DNA from: Parasphingorhabdus marina DSM 22363
GTDB lineage: Bacteria > Pseudomonadota > Alphaproteobacteria > Sphingomonadales > Sphingomonadaceae
Length of the DNA: 64,000 nucleotides
Assembly: GCF_900128895.1 (NCBI RefSeq)
Contig: NZ_FSQW01000002.1
Location: forward strand, 186,001 to 250,000
Reading direction: 5' to 3'
Positions 28,715 through 36,397 of the stretch are shown in pieces (position 1 is the first letter of the stretch; each line of letters opens with the position of its first letter). Position numbers and translations under genes: made by a program. Under the pieces are notes generated by a model that saw only the letters and a program-made list of their open reading frames with translations, made no database searches and was not told where the DNA came from.

Positions 28715-29308
28715 ATGCCACGCGATGAGCATGTCATAACCAGTGACGACATTATTTCCCTGAGCGACTATGAGCTGATCCGGAAAGAAAAGCGCCAGGA
28801 AAGCATTCTGCGCAAGAAGTTCCGGCGCCTGGCCATCGGTCCGCATGCCACGATCCAGTTTGAGAGCTGGGACAGCATGTGGCTCCAGATCCAGGAGATG
28901 CTGCGTATTGAAAAGGGCGGGGATGAACAGCTGGTCGACGAACTGGCGGCCTATAACCCGATGATACCCAACGGCTCGGAGTTTACCGCGACCCTGATGT
29001 TCGAGATAGACGAGGAAGAGCGGCGTACCGCATTCCTGAAGGGGCTTGGCGGCGTCGACAAGCATATCCATTTGATCATCGGCGATCAAAAAGTGACCGC
29101 AGAACCGGAGCAGGATATCGACCGGACCCGTTCGGACGGCAAAGCCAGTGCGGTCCAGTTTCTGCACTTTGAGCTGACGGAAGAGCAGGTCTCTGCCTGG
29201 AAAAGTGGAGAAGGCCAGGTCATGGTTCAGATCGACCATCCCAATTACGGCCATGCAGCGATTATCAGTGACGAGTGCAGGCGGGACATGTCCCGCGATC
29301 TGGACTGA
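28715..29308 (+). CDS. DUF3501 family protein
   Basis: A 197-residue soluble protein without signal peptide or membrane segment. The pattern is that of DUF3501: RRLAIGPHATIQFESWDSMWLQIQEMLRIEKGG, then NPMIPNGSEFTATLMFEID and a C-terminal FELTEEQVSAWKSG. No catalytic site is obvious. It starts 11 bp after the Fe-S gene with AAGGAA as ribosome-binding site, so they form one operon. Its function is undescribed as far as I know; it may be a partner or assembly factor of the Fe-S protein. Confidence 0.85.
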   Translation: MPRDEHVITSDDIISLSDYELIRKEKRQESILRKKFRRLAIGPHATIQFESWDSMWLQIQEMLRIEKGGDEQLVDELAAYNPMIPNGSEFTATLMFEIDEEERRTAFLKGLGGVDKHIHLIIGDQKVTAEPEQDIDRTRSDGKASAVQFLHFELTEEQVSAWKSGEGQVMVQIDHPNYGHAAIISDECRRDMSRDLD

Positions 29309-29336
29309 ACAGAATTCGGTTCAGAGGCGCATTGCC

Positions 29337-29711
29337 TTATTGGACCTGACGTTCCACGCCAGCTGGCATAACGTTGATCGGATTTTCCTTGCTGCCCGGT
29401 TTAGCCAGCGCGGATCCGGGGCTGGCTGCAGACACCGTCCGTCCACCCGATCCTGCTGGGTAATCAGAGGCACTTGCAGACGCACCGGAATTGTTGTCCT
29501 CATCATAGGTGAGCGGCTCGCCAAAGACGAAGTTTTCATCATCGTCATAATAGCTGTCATCGGTCGTGACGGGCTTGGCAGCCGGAGTTTTCTTCACTTC
29601 TTCCCTGGTCTCGGCCGGGGCTGGTTTTTCCGGTGAGTCACCAGCAGTTGATGCCACGGCCACAGCAATGGCAATCACCGAACCCGCCAAAATCAAAACT
29701 TGCTTGAACAT
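29337..29711 (-). CDS. Small exported or anchored hypothetical protein
   Basis: About 124 residues from ATG 29711. An N-terminal hydrophobic helix (VLILAGSVIAIAVAVAS) serves as signal peptide or anchor. The remainder is low in hydrophobicity and rich in Pro, Glu, Lys, Asp and Ser, with an acidic patch DDSYYDDDENF, so it is probably disordered. It converges with the DUF3501 gene. No family is recognised. Confidence 0.6.
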   Translation of the reverse strand: MFKQVLILAGSVIAIAVAVASTAGDSPEKPAPAETREEVKKTPAAKPVTTDDSYYDDDENFVFGEPLTYDEDNNSGASASASDYPAGSGGRTVSAASPGSALAKPGSKENPINVMPAGVERQVQ

Positions 29712-29956
29712 GTCGAAACCTCGCAACAAAATTGGCGAGAAAGCTAACAGCTGGTCCTTAACAATTGATTACGCCATGTCGCGGGAAAATCCGCCGGAGC
29801 AAACCGGGCAAGCGGTGCTCCGGCGGACAGCTTTTCCTCCCCAGGAAAAGTCTGAAATGTATCGCGATCAGGAATATTCGAACTCGCTGCACGCTTCTAA
29901 TCAAAGACGGTGTGAATCTTGTAAATTATGGGGGTTTTGGGAATTTTAATTGTAAT

Positions 29957-29973
29957 TTGGTAAATTTGTTTAC
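29957..29973. promoter_or_regulatory. Inverted repeat GTAAA-N4-TTTAC before the ScfR-like gene
   Basis: GTAAA (29960-29964) and TTTAC (29969-29973) form a perfect inverted repeat ending 11 bp before ATG 29985, in a markedly AT-rich stretch (roughly 29900-29980). A related TTGTAAATTA lies further upstream near 29918. The position fits an autoregulatory operator for the downstream helix-turn-helix protein. This is inferred from symmetry and location. Confidence 0.4.
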
Positions 29974-29984
29974 AATAATATCGC

Positions 29985-31373
29985 ATGACTGACAAAAAGC
30001 TATTTGCCGGTGCAGCGATCAAACGATTGCGACGCGGCGCAGGGATGACCCAGGTCGCGCTCGCAGATGCGCTCGATATCTCACCCAGCTATCTCAACTT
30101 GATCGAACGCAACCAGCGTCCGCTGAGTGCCCGGTTAATGCTGCTATTGGCCGAACGGTTTGATTTTGATCCGCGGCAGCTGATGGCGGCTGAACCCGGT
30201 GGCGGAATTGACGGGCTGCGGCGGCGGCTGGCTGACCCGGTCTTTGATGATATCTCTGTGGACCGAACAGAAGTGGAGGAATGGCTGAATGCGGCCCCCA
30301 ATACGGCTGAAGCCTTTGTCCGGGTTTTCGATAACCGGGCAGCGCTGCCTGACAGCACGATGTCGCGGCCAGACCCGATCCAGCTTGTCCGGAGGGAGAT
30401 CGAACGCTGGCGCAATCATTTTGCCGATCTGGACTCGATGGCGGAAAATCTTGCTGACGAACTCCGTCTCGGTGCCGGTGATCTCTACGGCGCCATTGCC
30501 GAACGGTTGCGCGTCAAGCATCAGCTCACAATCCGGATTTTGCCCGAAACCGTTTTGCCGGACAAGCTGCGGAGACTGGATCTGCACGCCCGGCAACTAC
30601 AGCTTTCCGAAATGCTGGATCCGGCTTCACGGACATTCCAGGCGGCGCTGGTTCTCGGACAGATAGAGGCAAAATCGGAAATTGATGCGCTGGTCGCTGG
30701 CGGTTCATTTGCTGATCGAGCGGCCGAGCGTCTCCATCGCCGGCACTTGAGCAATTATTTTGCCGCTGCCCTGATGATGCCCTATGCCCGGTTTCTCAAG
30801 GCTTGCGAGCAAACCGGGTATCATATTCAGGTTCTGCAGCGCCGTTTCGGCGCCGGGTTTGAACAGGTTGCGCACCGCTTGACCACGCTGCAGCGAGTGG
30901 GCGCCAGAGGCTTGCCGTTTTTCATGGTCCGGATCGATCGCGCGGGCCTGATTTCCAAACGCTATTCCGGAGCGAGCAATGCGCCGCTGGTCGAAAGCCA
31001 GTATCGCTGTCCGCTCTGGAACATCCACCGGGTTTTTGAGCAACCAGCAGAAGTGCAAACCCAGCTGGTCGCGCTGGAAGACGGTTCGACCTGGTTCACA
31101 CTTGCCCGTTCGGTGCAAGGCATCGGCTCCGGTGCGGGAGGATATGCTCCGCAGTTTGCCATTGGTCTCGGCCTTTCGGCAGAGCTGGCCGCACCGCTGG
31201 TCTACGCGAGGGGAAAGGATCTTTCTCTTGAAAGCGCAGTGCCGATCGGACTGGGCTGTCCGGCCTGCACCCGGCAGCAATGCTCGCAGCGATCCGCACC
31301 ACCCAAGAGCCGCAGTCTGAAATTCGATGAGCGGGAACGGGGATTTGCTCCCTATAATTTTGTTGAGGATTAA
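29985..31373 (+). CDS. XRE-family regulator with IrrE-like and DUF2083 domains (ScfR/RamB type)
   Basis: A 462-residue regulator. The N-terminal helix-turn-helix (IKRLRRGAGMTQVALADALD) is followed by a long middle region with an IrrE/DUF955-derived segment that lacks HExxH (FQAALVLGQIEAK in its place) and a C-terminal DUF2083-like domain with the cysteine motif CPACTRQQC. This plan is that of short-chain fatty acyl regulators such as RamB, which control propionate, acetate and glyoxylate metabolism through acyl-CoA sensing. No such metabolic genes adjoin it. It precedes the EPS gene block. Confidence 0.85.
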   Translation: MTDKKLFAGAAIKRLRRGAGMTQVALADALDISPSYLNLIERNQRPLSARLMLLLAERFDFDPRQLMAAEPGGGIDGLRRRLADPVFDDISVDRTEVEEWLNAAPNTAEAFVRVFDNRAALPDSTMSRPDPIQLVRREIERWRNHFADLDSMAENLADELRLGAGDLYGAIAERLRVKHQLTIRILPETVLPDKLRRLDLHARQLQLSEMLDPASRTFQAALVLGQIEAKSEIDALVAGGSFADRAAERLHRRHLSNYFAAALMMPYARFLKACEQTGYHIQVLQRRFGAGFEQVAHRLTTLQRVGARGLPFFMVRIDRAGLISKRYSGASNAPLVESQYRCPLWNIHRVFEQPAEVQTQLVALEDGSTWFTLARSVQGIGSGAGGYAPQFAIGLGLSAELAAPLVYARGKDLSLESAVPIGLGCPACTRQQCSQRSAPPKSRSLKFDERERGFAPYNFVED

Positions 31374-31507
31374 CCTTTCCCAGTGTCGGGAATTCATACA
31401 ACCGGTCCGCAAATGCAGGGAAAATTGACCGGTGCGGTGTAAAATTAACCGACAGCTTACGTTTTTTGGATAACAGGGACGCGTATTACGGAAAGAATGC
31501 GCGTCAA

Positions 31508-32896
31508 ATGATCCGACTGTTCAAACATTATATCCCGTATCCCGTGCTTTTGCTGGGTCTGCTGGATTTTCTGCTGCTTGTCGCCGCAGCTGAACTGAGC
31601 TGGATATTGCGCGCGACACAGATCGGCATGGATGTCGGCTCGATCTACAGCCGACCTGCACCGATATTGAGCTTTGCGATAGCACTGGAAGTCGCACTGA
31701 TCGCAGTTGGCGTTTACAGTACAGAAGCTCTGCAATCATTGCGCTTTGCCGCTGCACGCATATTGGTCGCCATATCGCTCGGGGTCATTTTCCTGTCGAT
31801 CCTGGCGTTTGCACTGCCGGGTATCACCCTGTGGCGGTCCAATTCGCTTTACGCGATGGCAATGTCGATCTTTCTGCTGATGGTTTTGCGGATCTTGCTG
31901 GGCACGATGCTTGATAGCACTGTGTTCAAGCGTCGACTGCTGATCCTCGGTGCCGGGGGAAGGGCGAGCCGGATCGCAAAACTGGCTCAGAAGAAGGAAA
32001 GCGGTTTCATCATTGCCGGCTATGTCGACATGAATGAGGGACCTGCCACTGTCGATGGGGCAGTCAAACGCAGCCAGATCCGGAATCTCCCCCAGCATGT
32101 GATCGATCTGGAGGTCAGCGAGGTGGTTCTGGCGTTGGAGGAGCGGCGCAATTCGCTCCCGGTTGCGGACCTGCTGACGATCAAGACGACCGGTGTGCAT
32201 GTCAACGACATGTCCAGCTTTCTGGAACGGGAAACCGGACGTGTGGATCTCGACAGTGTCAATCCCAGCTGGTTTATTTTTTCGGACGGTTTCTCTTCCG
32301 GACGCCGAATTTCGACGGTTTTCAAACGGAGCTTTGATATTTTCCTGAGTCTGGCATTGCTGTTGCTGACCGGACCAATCATCCTGCTGTTCGCATTGTT
32401 GATCAAACTGGAAAGTCGCGGTGGGGCTTTCTTCCGCCAGGAACGTGTCGGCCTTTATGGTCAAAAATTCTACATACCCAAATTGCGCTCCATGCGGGCC
32501 GATGCCGAGGTGGAAGGCAAGGCTGTCTGGGCCAGCGAAAATGATCCGCGGATCACGCGTATCGGCAGTTTCATTCGCAAGGTTCGCATTGATGAACTGC
32601 CGCAGGCATGGAGCGTCCTGAAAGGCGAGATGAGCTTTGTCGGGCCGCGCCCTGAACGTCCGCAATTTGTTGATGACCTTCAGACCAGAATGCCTTTCTA
32701 CACCGAACGGCATATGGTCAAACCGGGCATCACGGGCTGGGCCCAGATCAATTATCCTTATGGCGCTTCGATCGAGGACAGCCGCCACAAGCTGGAATAT
32801 GATCTGTATTATGCGAAAAACTACACGCCGTTTCTGGATATTCTGATCCTGCTGCAGACAATCCGTGTCGTGCTGTGGCCGGAAGGAGCGCGCTGA
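31508..32896 (+). CDS. EPS polyprenyl glycosylphosphotransferase (XrtA-associated sugar transferase)
   Basis: A 462-residue membrane enzyme that transfers a sugar phosphate to undecaprenyl phosphate, the first step of exopolysaccharide repeat-unit assembly. An N-terminal block of about four helices and a CoA-binding-like Rossmann segment (LLILGAGGRASRIAKLA) precede a fifth helix and the bacterial sugar transferase domain: KRSFDIFLSLALLL, RQERVGLYGQKFYIPKLRSM, IRKVRIDELPQ, GPRPERPQF. The start MIRLFKHYIP and the PrsK/PrsR neighbours match the TIGR03013 subgroup linked to PEP-CTERM/exosortase systems. ATG 31508 is preferred to the first start at 31466. Confidence 0.9.
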   Translation: MIRLFKHYIPYPVLLLGLLDFLLLVAAAELSWILRATQIGMDVGSIYSRPAPILSFAIALEVALIAVGVYSTEALQSLRFAAARILVAISLGVIFLSILAFALPGITLWRSNSLYAMAMSIFLLMVLRILLGTMLDSTVFKRRLLILGAGGRASRIAKLAQKKESGFIIAGYVDMNEGPATVDGAVKRSQIRNLPQHVIDLEVSEVVLALEERRNSLPVADLLTIKTTGVHVNDMSSFLERETGRVDLDSVNPSWFIFSDGFSSGRRISTVFKRSFDIFLSLALLLLTGPIILLFALLIKLESRGGAFFRQERVGLYGQKFYIPKLRSMRADAEVEGKAVWASENDPRITRIGSFIRKVRIDELPQAWSVLKGEMSFVGPRPERPQFVDDLQTRMPFYTERHMVKPGITGWAQINYPYGASIEDSRHKLEYDLYYAKNYTPFLDILILLQTIRVVLWPEGAR

Positions 32897-32898
32897 CC

Positions 32899-35010
32899 AT
32901 GCAGCTGGTGCTTGAACAGATCAGCGTCTTCGGTCACGGCATTGCGGCTGCGTTGTTCGCGGCTCTGGCGATCTGGCTTTTCCAGCGCAAGTCGGAACGC
33001 AATGTGACACAGGTGTGGCTGATCAATGCCATCGCCATGACAAGTTTCTGGGCGCTGGCGGTATCGGTTGAAGGTGCACTGTCACCGATGGCAAGCTTTG
33101 CAGAATCCTTGCGCAACATTGGCTGGCTGGCGTTCATGTTTGCCTTGCTGCGGACAGGAGAGGGACGGGACGAACCGCGTACCGTGATGTATATCTATGC
33201 CGCCCTTATGCTGATCCTGTTCAGCCAGATCGTTGTAGACCTTATGGTCCCGCTGTTCGAAGGCAGTCCGCGATTGTCGGGAATGGCTATCTATACCTCG
33301 CTGGTGCTGCGGATGATATTCTCGGTTGGAGCGCTGGTTCTGGTGCACAATCTATATTCGATTTCCGCACCCGAAACCCGGTGGGGACTACGGCTCCCGA
33401 TGGCGTCTCTGGCAGCCATCTGGACCTATGACCTGAATCTCTACACCATTACCTATCTCACGCAGGAATATCCGGCGGAGCTGCTCGCCATGCGTGGTCC
33501 AGCCATTGCCTGTATCGCCCCTATTCTGGGTCTTGCTTCGATGCGCAATTCGGACTGGGAGCTGAAACTGTCACGCAGCGTTGCATTTCGCTCGCTGTCT
33601 CTGGTTGCCATAGGCGGGTATCTCCTGATGATGGTCATCATTGCCACTGCGCTGCAGATTATCGGCGGGGACTATGCGCGTCTCGCGCAGATCAGCTTCC
33701 TGTTTGGCACGTCGGTGGCGGCGCTGTTATTGTTGCCCTCCGGAAAGTTCAGGTCGTGGTTCAAGGTGAAGCTGGCCAAGAATTTTTTCCAGCATCGTTA
33801 TGACTATCGATCCGAGTGGATCCGTTTCACGGATACGATCGGTCGTCCGGGAGATGACAGCGCGCCCTTCCACGAACGCGTGGTCAAGGCGATTGCCGAT
33901 ATCACCGACTCTCCTGCCGGGATTTTGCTGATGCCGGACGATACCGGGCGGCTGACATTACAGTCTCGCTGGAACTGGCCTTCGATCGAAGTCCCGCCGC
34001 GCGCTTGTACGACTCGGACAGTGTCGTTCTTTGAGGAATCGGGTCATATCGTCGAATTTGATGCCCTCCGCGCCGAACAGGATGACAAGTGTGATACCAG
34101 GGCCATTCCGGAGTGGATGACCAATGACGAGCAGACCTGGGCGGCCGTTCCGCTTGTCCATTTTGACCGGCTGGCCGGTCTGATCATATTGGCCCGGCCG
34201 CGGATCAACCGCACCCTGGACTGGGAAGATCTCGACATGCTGCGTGTCGTCGGACGACAGGTCGCCAGCTATCTGGCCGAAGCTCGTAGCCAGGAGTCCC
34301 TTTCAGAGGCGCAGCGGTTCGATGAATTCAACCGACGCATGGCGTTTATCATGCACGATATCAAAAATCTGGTCAGTCAGCTCAGCCTGCTTGCCCGCAA
34401 TGCTGAACGGCATGCCGACAATCCCGAATTTCGCAAGGACATGATCTCCACGCTGCAGGATTCGGCGGACAAGATGAATGGCCTGCTGGCCCGGCTCTCC
34501 CAGCATAACAAGAGCAAGCCGGAAGATCCGCGGCCGATAAAGCTGAACCTTCTCTTGCAGTCGATCACTGACAAGAAGCGGTTGCTTCACGATATTCAGA
34601 CCAGCCAGATCGATGATCTGACCATCATGGCTGATCCGAGGCGCGTGGATCAGATCCTGGGCCACCTTATTCAGAATGCCATAGACGCCAGCGAAGAGGG
34701 CGAGCCCATCACCATGAGTGCCCGGCGCCGCGGCCTGAGTGCGGCGATTGAAATTCGCGACCGGGGTACAGGCATGTCCAGTGAATTTGTCCGCAGCCAG
34801 CTGTTCAAACCCTTTGCCTCAAGCAAGGAAGGCGGCTTTGGCATAGGAGCCTATGAAGCACGGCAACTGGCCCAGGCGATGGGCGGACGACTGGAAGTGG
34901 AGAGCAAGGAAGGCGCGGGAAGCCGGTTTACCCTGATCCTGCCGCTGGCCACGGAACTGACTGACAATCCGAACAAAGACGCAGATTCGATTAACGAAAG
35001 GGCCGCTTGA
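32899..35010 (+). CDS. prsK: PEP-CTERM-system histidine kinase PrsK-like
   Basis: About 703 residues. The N-terminus has roughly seven to eight transmembrane helices, followed by a GAF-like domain (ADITDSPAGILLMPDD; VPLVHFDRLAGLIILARP). The kinase core has MHDIKNLVSQLSLL with the phosphoacceptor histidine, N box NAIDAS, and G boxes DRGTGMS and GGFGIGAYEARQ. This architecture and the partner gene match PrsK (TIGR02916) of XrtA systems. It probably senses an envelope signal and phosphorylates the adjacent response regulator. It begins 3 bp after the sugar transferase stop, in one operon. Confidence 0.9.
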   Translation: MQLVLEQISVFGHGIAAALFAALAIWLFQRKSERNVTQVWLINAIAMTSFWALAVSVEGALSPMASFAESLRNIGWLAFMFALLRTGEGRDEPRTVMYIYAALMLILFSQIVVDLMVPLFEGSPRLSGMAIYTSLVLRMIFSVGALVLVHNLYSISAPETRWGLRLPMASLAAIWTYDLNLYTITYLTQEYPAELLAMRGPAIACIAPILGLASMRNSDWELKLSRSVAFRSLSLVAIGGYLLMMVIIATALQIIGGDYARLAQISFLFGTSVAALLLLPSGKFRSWFKVKLAKNFFQHRYDYRSEWIRFTDTIGRPGDDSAPFHERVVKAIADITDSPAGILLMPDDTGRLTLQSRWNWPSIEVPPRACTTRTVSFFEESGHIVEFDALRAEQDDKCDTRAIPEWMTNDEQTWAAVPLVHFDRLAGLIILARPRINRTLDWEDLDMLRVVGRQVASYLAEARSQESLSEAQRFDEFNRRMAFIMHDIKNLVSQLSLLARNAERHADNPEFRKDMISTLQDSADKMNGLLARLSQHNKSKPEDPRPIKLNLLLQSITDKKRLLHDIQTSQIDDLTIMADPRRVDQILGHLIQNAIDASEEGEPITMSARRRGLSAAIEIRDRGTGMSSEFVRSQLFKPFASSKEGGFGIGAYEARQLAQAMGGRLEVESKEGAGSRFTLILPLATELTDNPNKDADSINERAA

Positions 35011-35011
35011 A

Positions 35012-36394
35012 ATGGCTGACAAAAGTGCTGAGCAGAAAGAGAAATTGCTGGTCGTCGAAGATGATCCCGGCCTGCAGAAGCAATTGAAATGGGCCTATGA
35101 GGATTTCGAGGTCCTGGTTGCCGGCGATCGGGAAACGGCCATAAATTTGCTGCGCTCTGAAGAACCAGACGTGGTGACGCTAGACCTCGGCCTGCCACCG
35201 GATCCGGATGGCACGACCGAGGGTTTTGCGACCATGGACGCGATTCTCAGTCTGAAGCCGGATACCAAGATCATTGTCGCTTCCGGACATGGCGAAAAAG
35301 ATAGCGCCTTGCGCGCCATCGCCAATGGAGCCTGGGATTTCTACCAGAAGCCTGTCGAAATTGACGAACTGGGTCTCATCGTTCGCCGGGCCTTCCATGT
35401 CCGCAAGCTTGAGCTGGAAAATATTCAGTTGTCGTCGCAACAGGGCGACAGCAATCGGGTGCTGGGTCAGATCATCACGGGCGCACCGGAAATGCTCAAG
35501 GTCGCTCAAATGGTTGAACGGGTGGCGAACACCAACGCTTCGGTCATGCTGCTCGGCGCCAGCGGCACTGGCAAGGAATTGCTGGCGCGTGGTCTGCATG
35601 ATGCCAGTGAGCGTCGCGACGGCGCATTTGTGGCGATCAACTGTGCCGCGATCCCCGAAAATCTCCTCGAAGCCGAATTGTTCGGGCATGAAAAGGGCGC
35701 CTTTACCGGTGCCATCAAAACCACGGAAGGCAAGATCGAGCAGGCGAGCAACGGTACGCTGTTTCTTGACGAAGTGGGCGACATTCCGCTGCCGTTGCAA
35801 GTCAAATTGCTGCGCTTCATTCAGGAGCGGGTGATCGAACGCATCGGAGGACGCAAGGCGATTGCCGTCGACACCCGGATTGTGTGCGCCACCCACCAAA
35901 ATCTGGAAGAGATGATAGCGGACAACACCTTCCGCGAGGACCTCTACTACCGCCTTGCCGAAATCGTGATCAAGATCCCGGCACTGGCGGAACGTTCGGG
36001 GGATGCGAGTTTGCTGGCCCGGCATTTCCAGAAGAAATATTCCGAGGAAATCAATCCTGCGGTTAAGGGCATCGCACCAGATGCGCTGGCGGCACTGGAA
36101 GCGTGGAACTGGCCCGGCAATGTTCGCGAACTGGAGAACAGGATCAAACGCGCCGTCATCATGGCAGATGGCAAGCTGATAGGGTCAGCCGATCTGGATC
36201 TCGACAATGATGACGAGCAGACCGGTGAGCTGCTCAATCTGAAAGCGGCCCGTGAGGCAGCGGATCGGGTGGCGATCATCCGGGCCATCTCCCAGACTGA
36301 CGGCAATATCTCGAATGCTGCCAAATTGCTGGGGATCAGTCGTCCGACACTGTATGACTTGCTGAAACAATATCAGTTGCAGCAAGCGAGCTGA
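35012..36394 (+). CDS. prsR: Sigma-54-dependent response regulator PrsR-like
   Basis: A 460-residue NtrC-type activator: receiver domain (KLLVVEDDPGLQKQLKW; phosphoacceptor Asp in VVTLDLGLPP), AAA+ domain with Walker A GASGTGKE near 181, GAFTGA sigma-54 contact loop near 229 and Walker B LFLDEVGD, then a Fis-type helix-turn-helix (NISNAAKLLGISRPTLYDLL). PrsR proteins activate EPS and PEP-CTERM genes at sigma-54 promoters. It follows PrsK by one base. No clear -24/-12 promoter was seen nearby by eye. Confidence 0.92.
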   Translation: MADKSAEQKEKLLVVEDDPGLQKQLKWAYEDFEVLVAGDRETAINLLRSEEPDVVTLDLGLPPDPDGTTEGFATMDAILSLKPDTKIIVASGHGEKDSALRAIANGAWDFYQKPVEIDELGLIVRRAFHVRKLELENIQLSSQQGDSNRVLGQIITGAPEMLKVAQMVERVANTNASVMLLGASGTGKELLARGLHDASERRDGAFVAINCAAIPENLLEAELFGHEKGAFTGAIKTTEGKIEQASNGTLFLDEVGDIPLPLQVKLLRFIQERVIERIGGRKAIAVDTRIVCATHQNLEEMIADNTFREDLYYRLAEIVIKIPALAERSGDASLLARHFQKKYSEEINPAVKGIAPDALAALEAWNWPGNVRELENRIKRAVIMADGKLIGSADLDLDNDDEQTGELLNLKAAREAADRVAIIRAISQTDGNISNAAKLLGISRPTLYDLLKQYQLQQAS

Positions 36395-36397
36395 CCG

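Noticed and set aside
31736-32788. 350-codon minus-strand frame opposite the EPS sugar transferase
   Set aside because: Shadow of a well-recognised glycosylphosphotransferase; no motif of its own.
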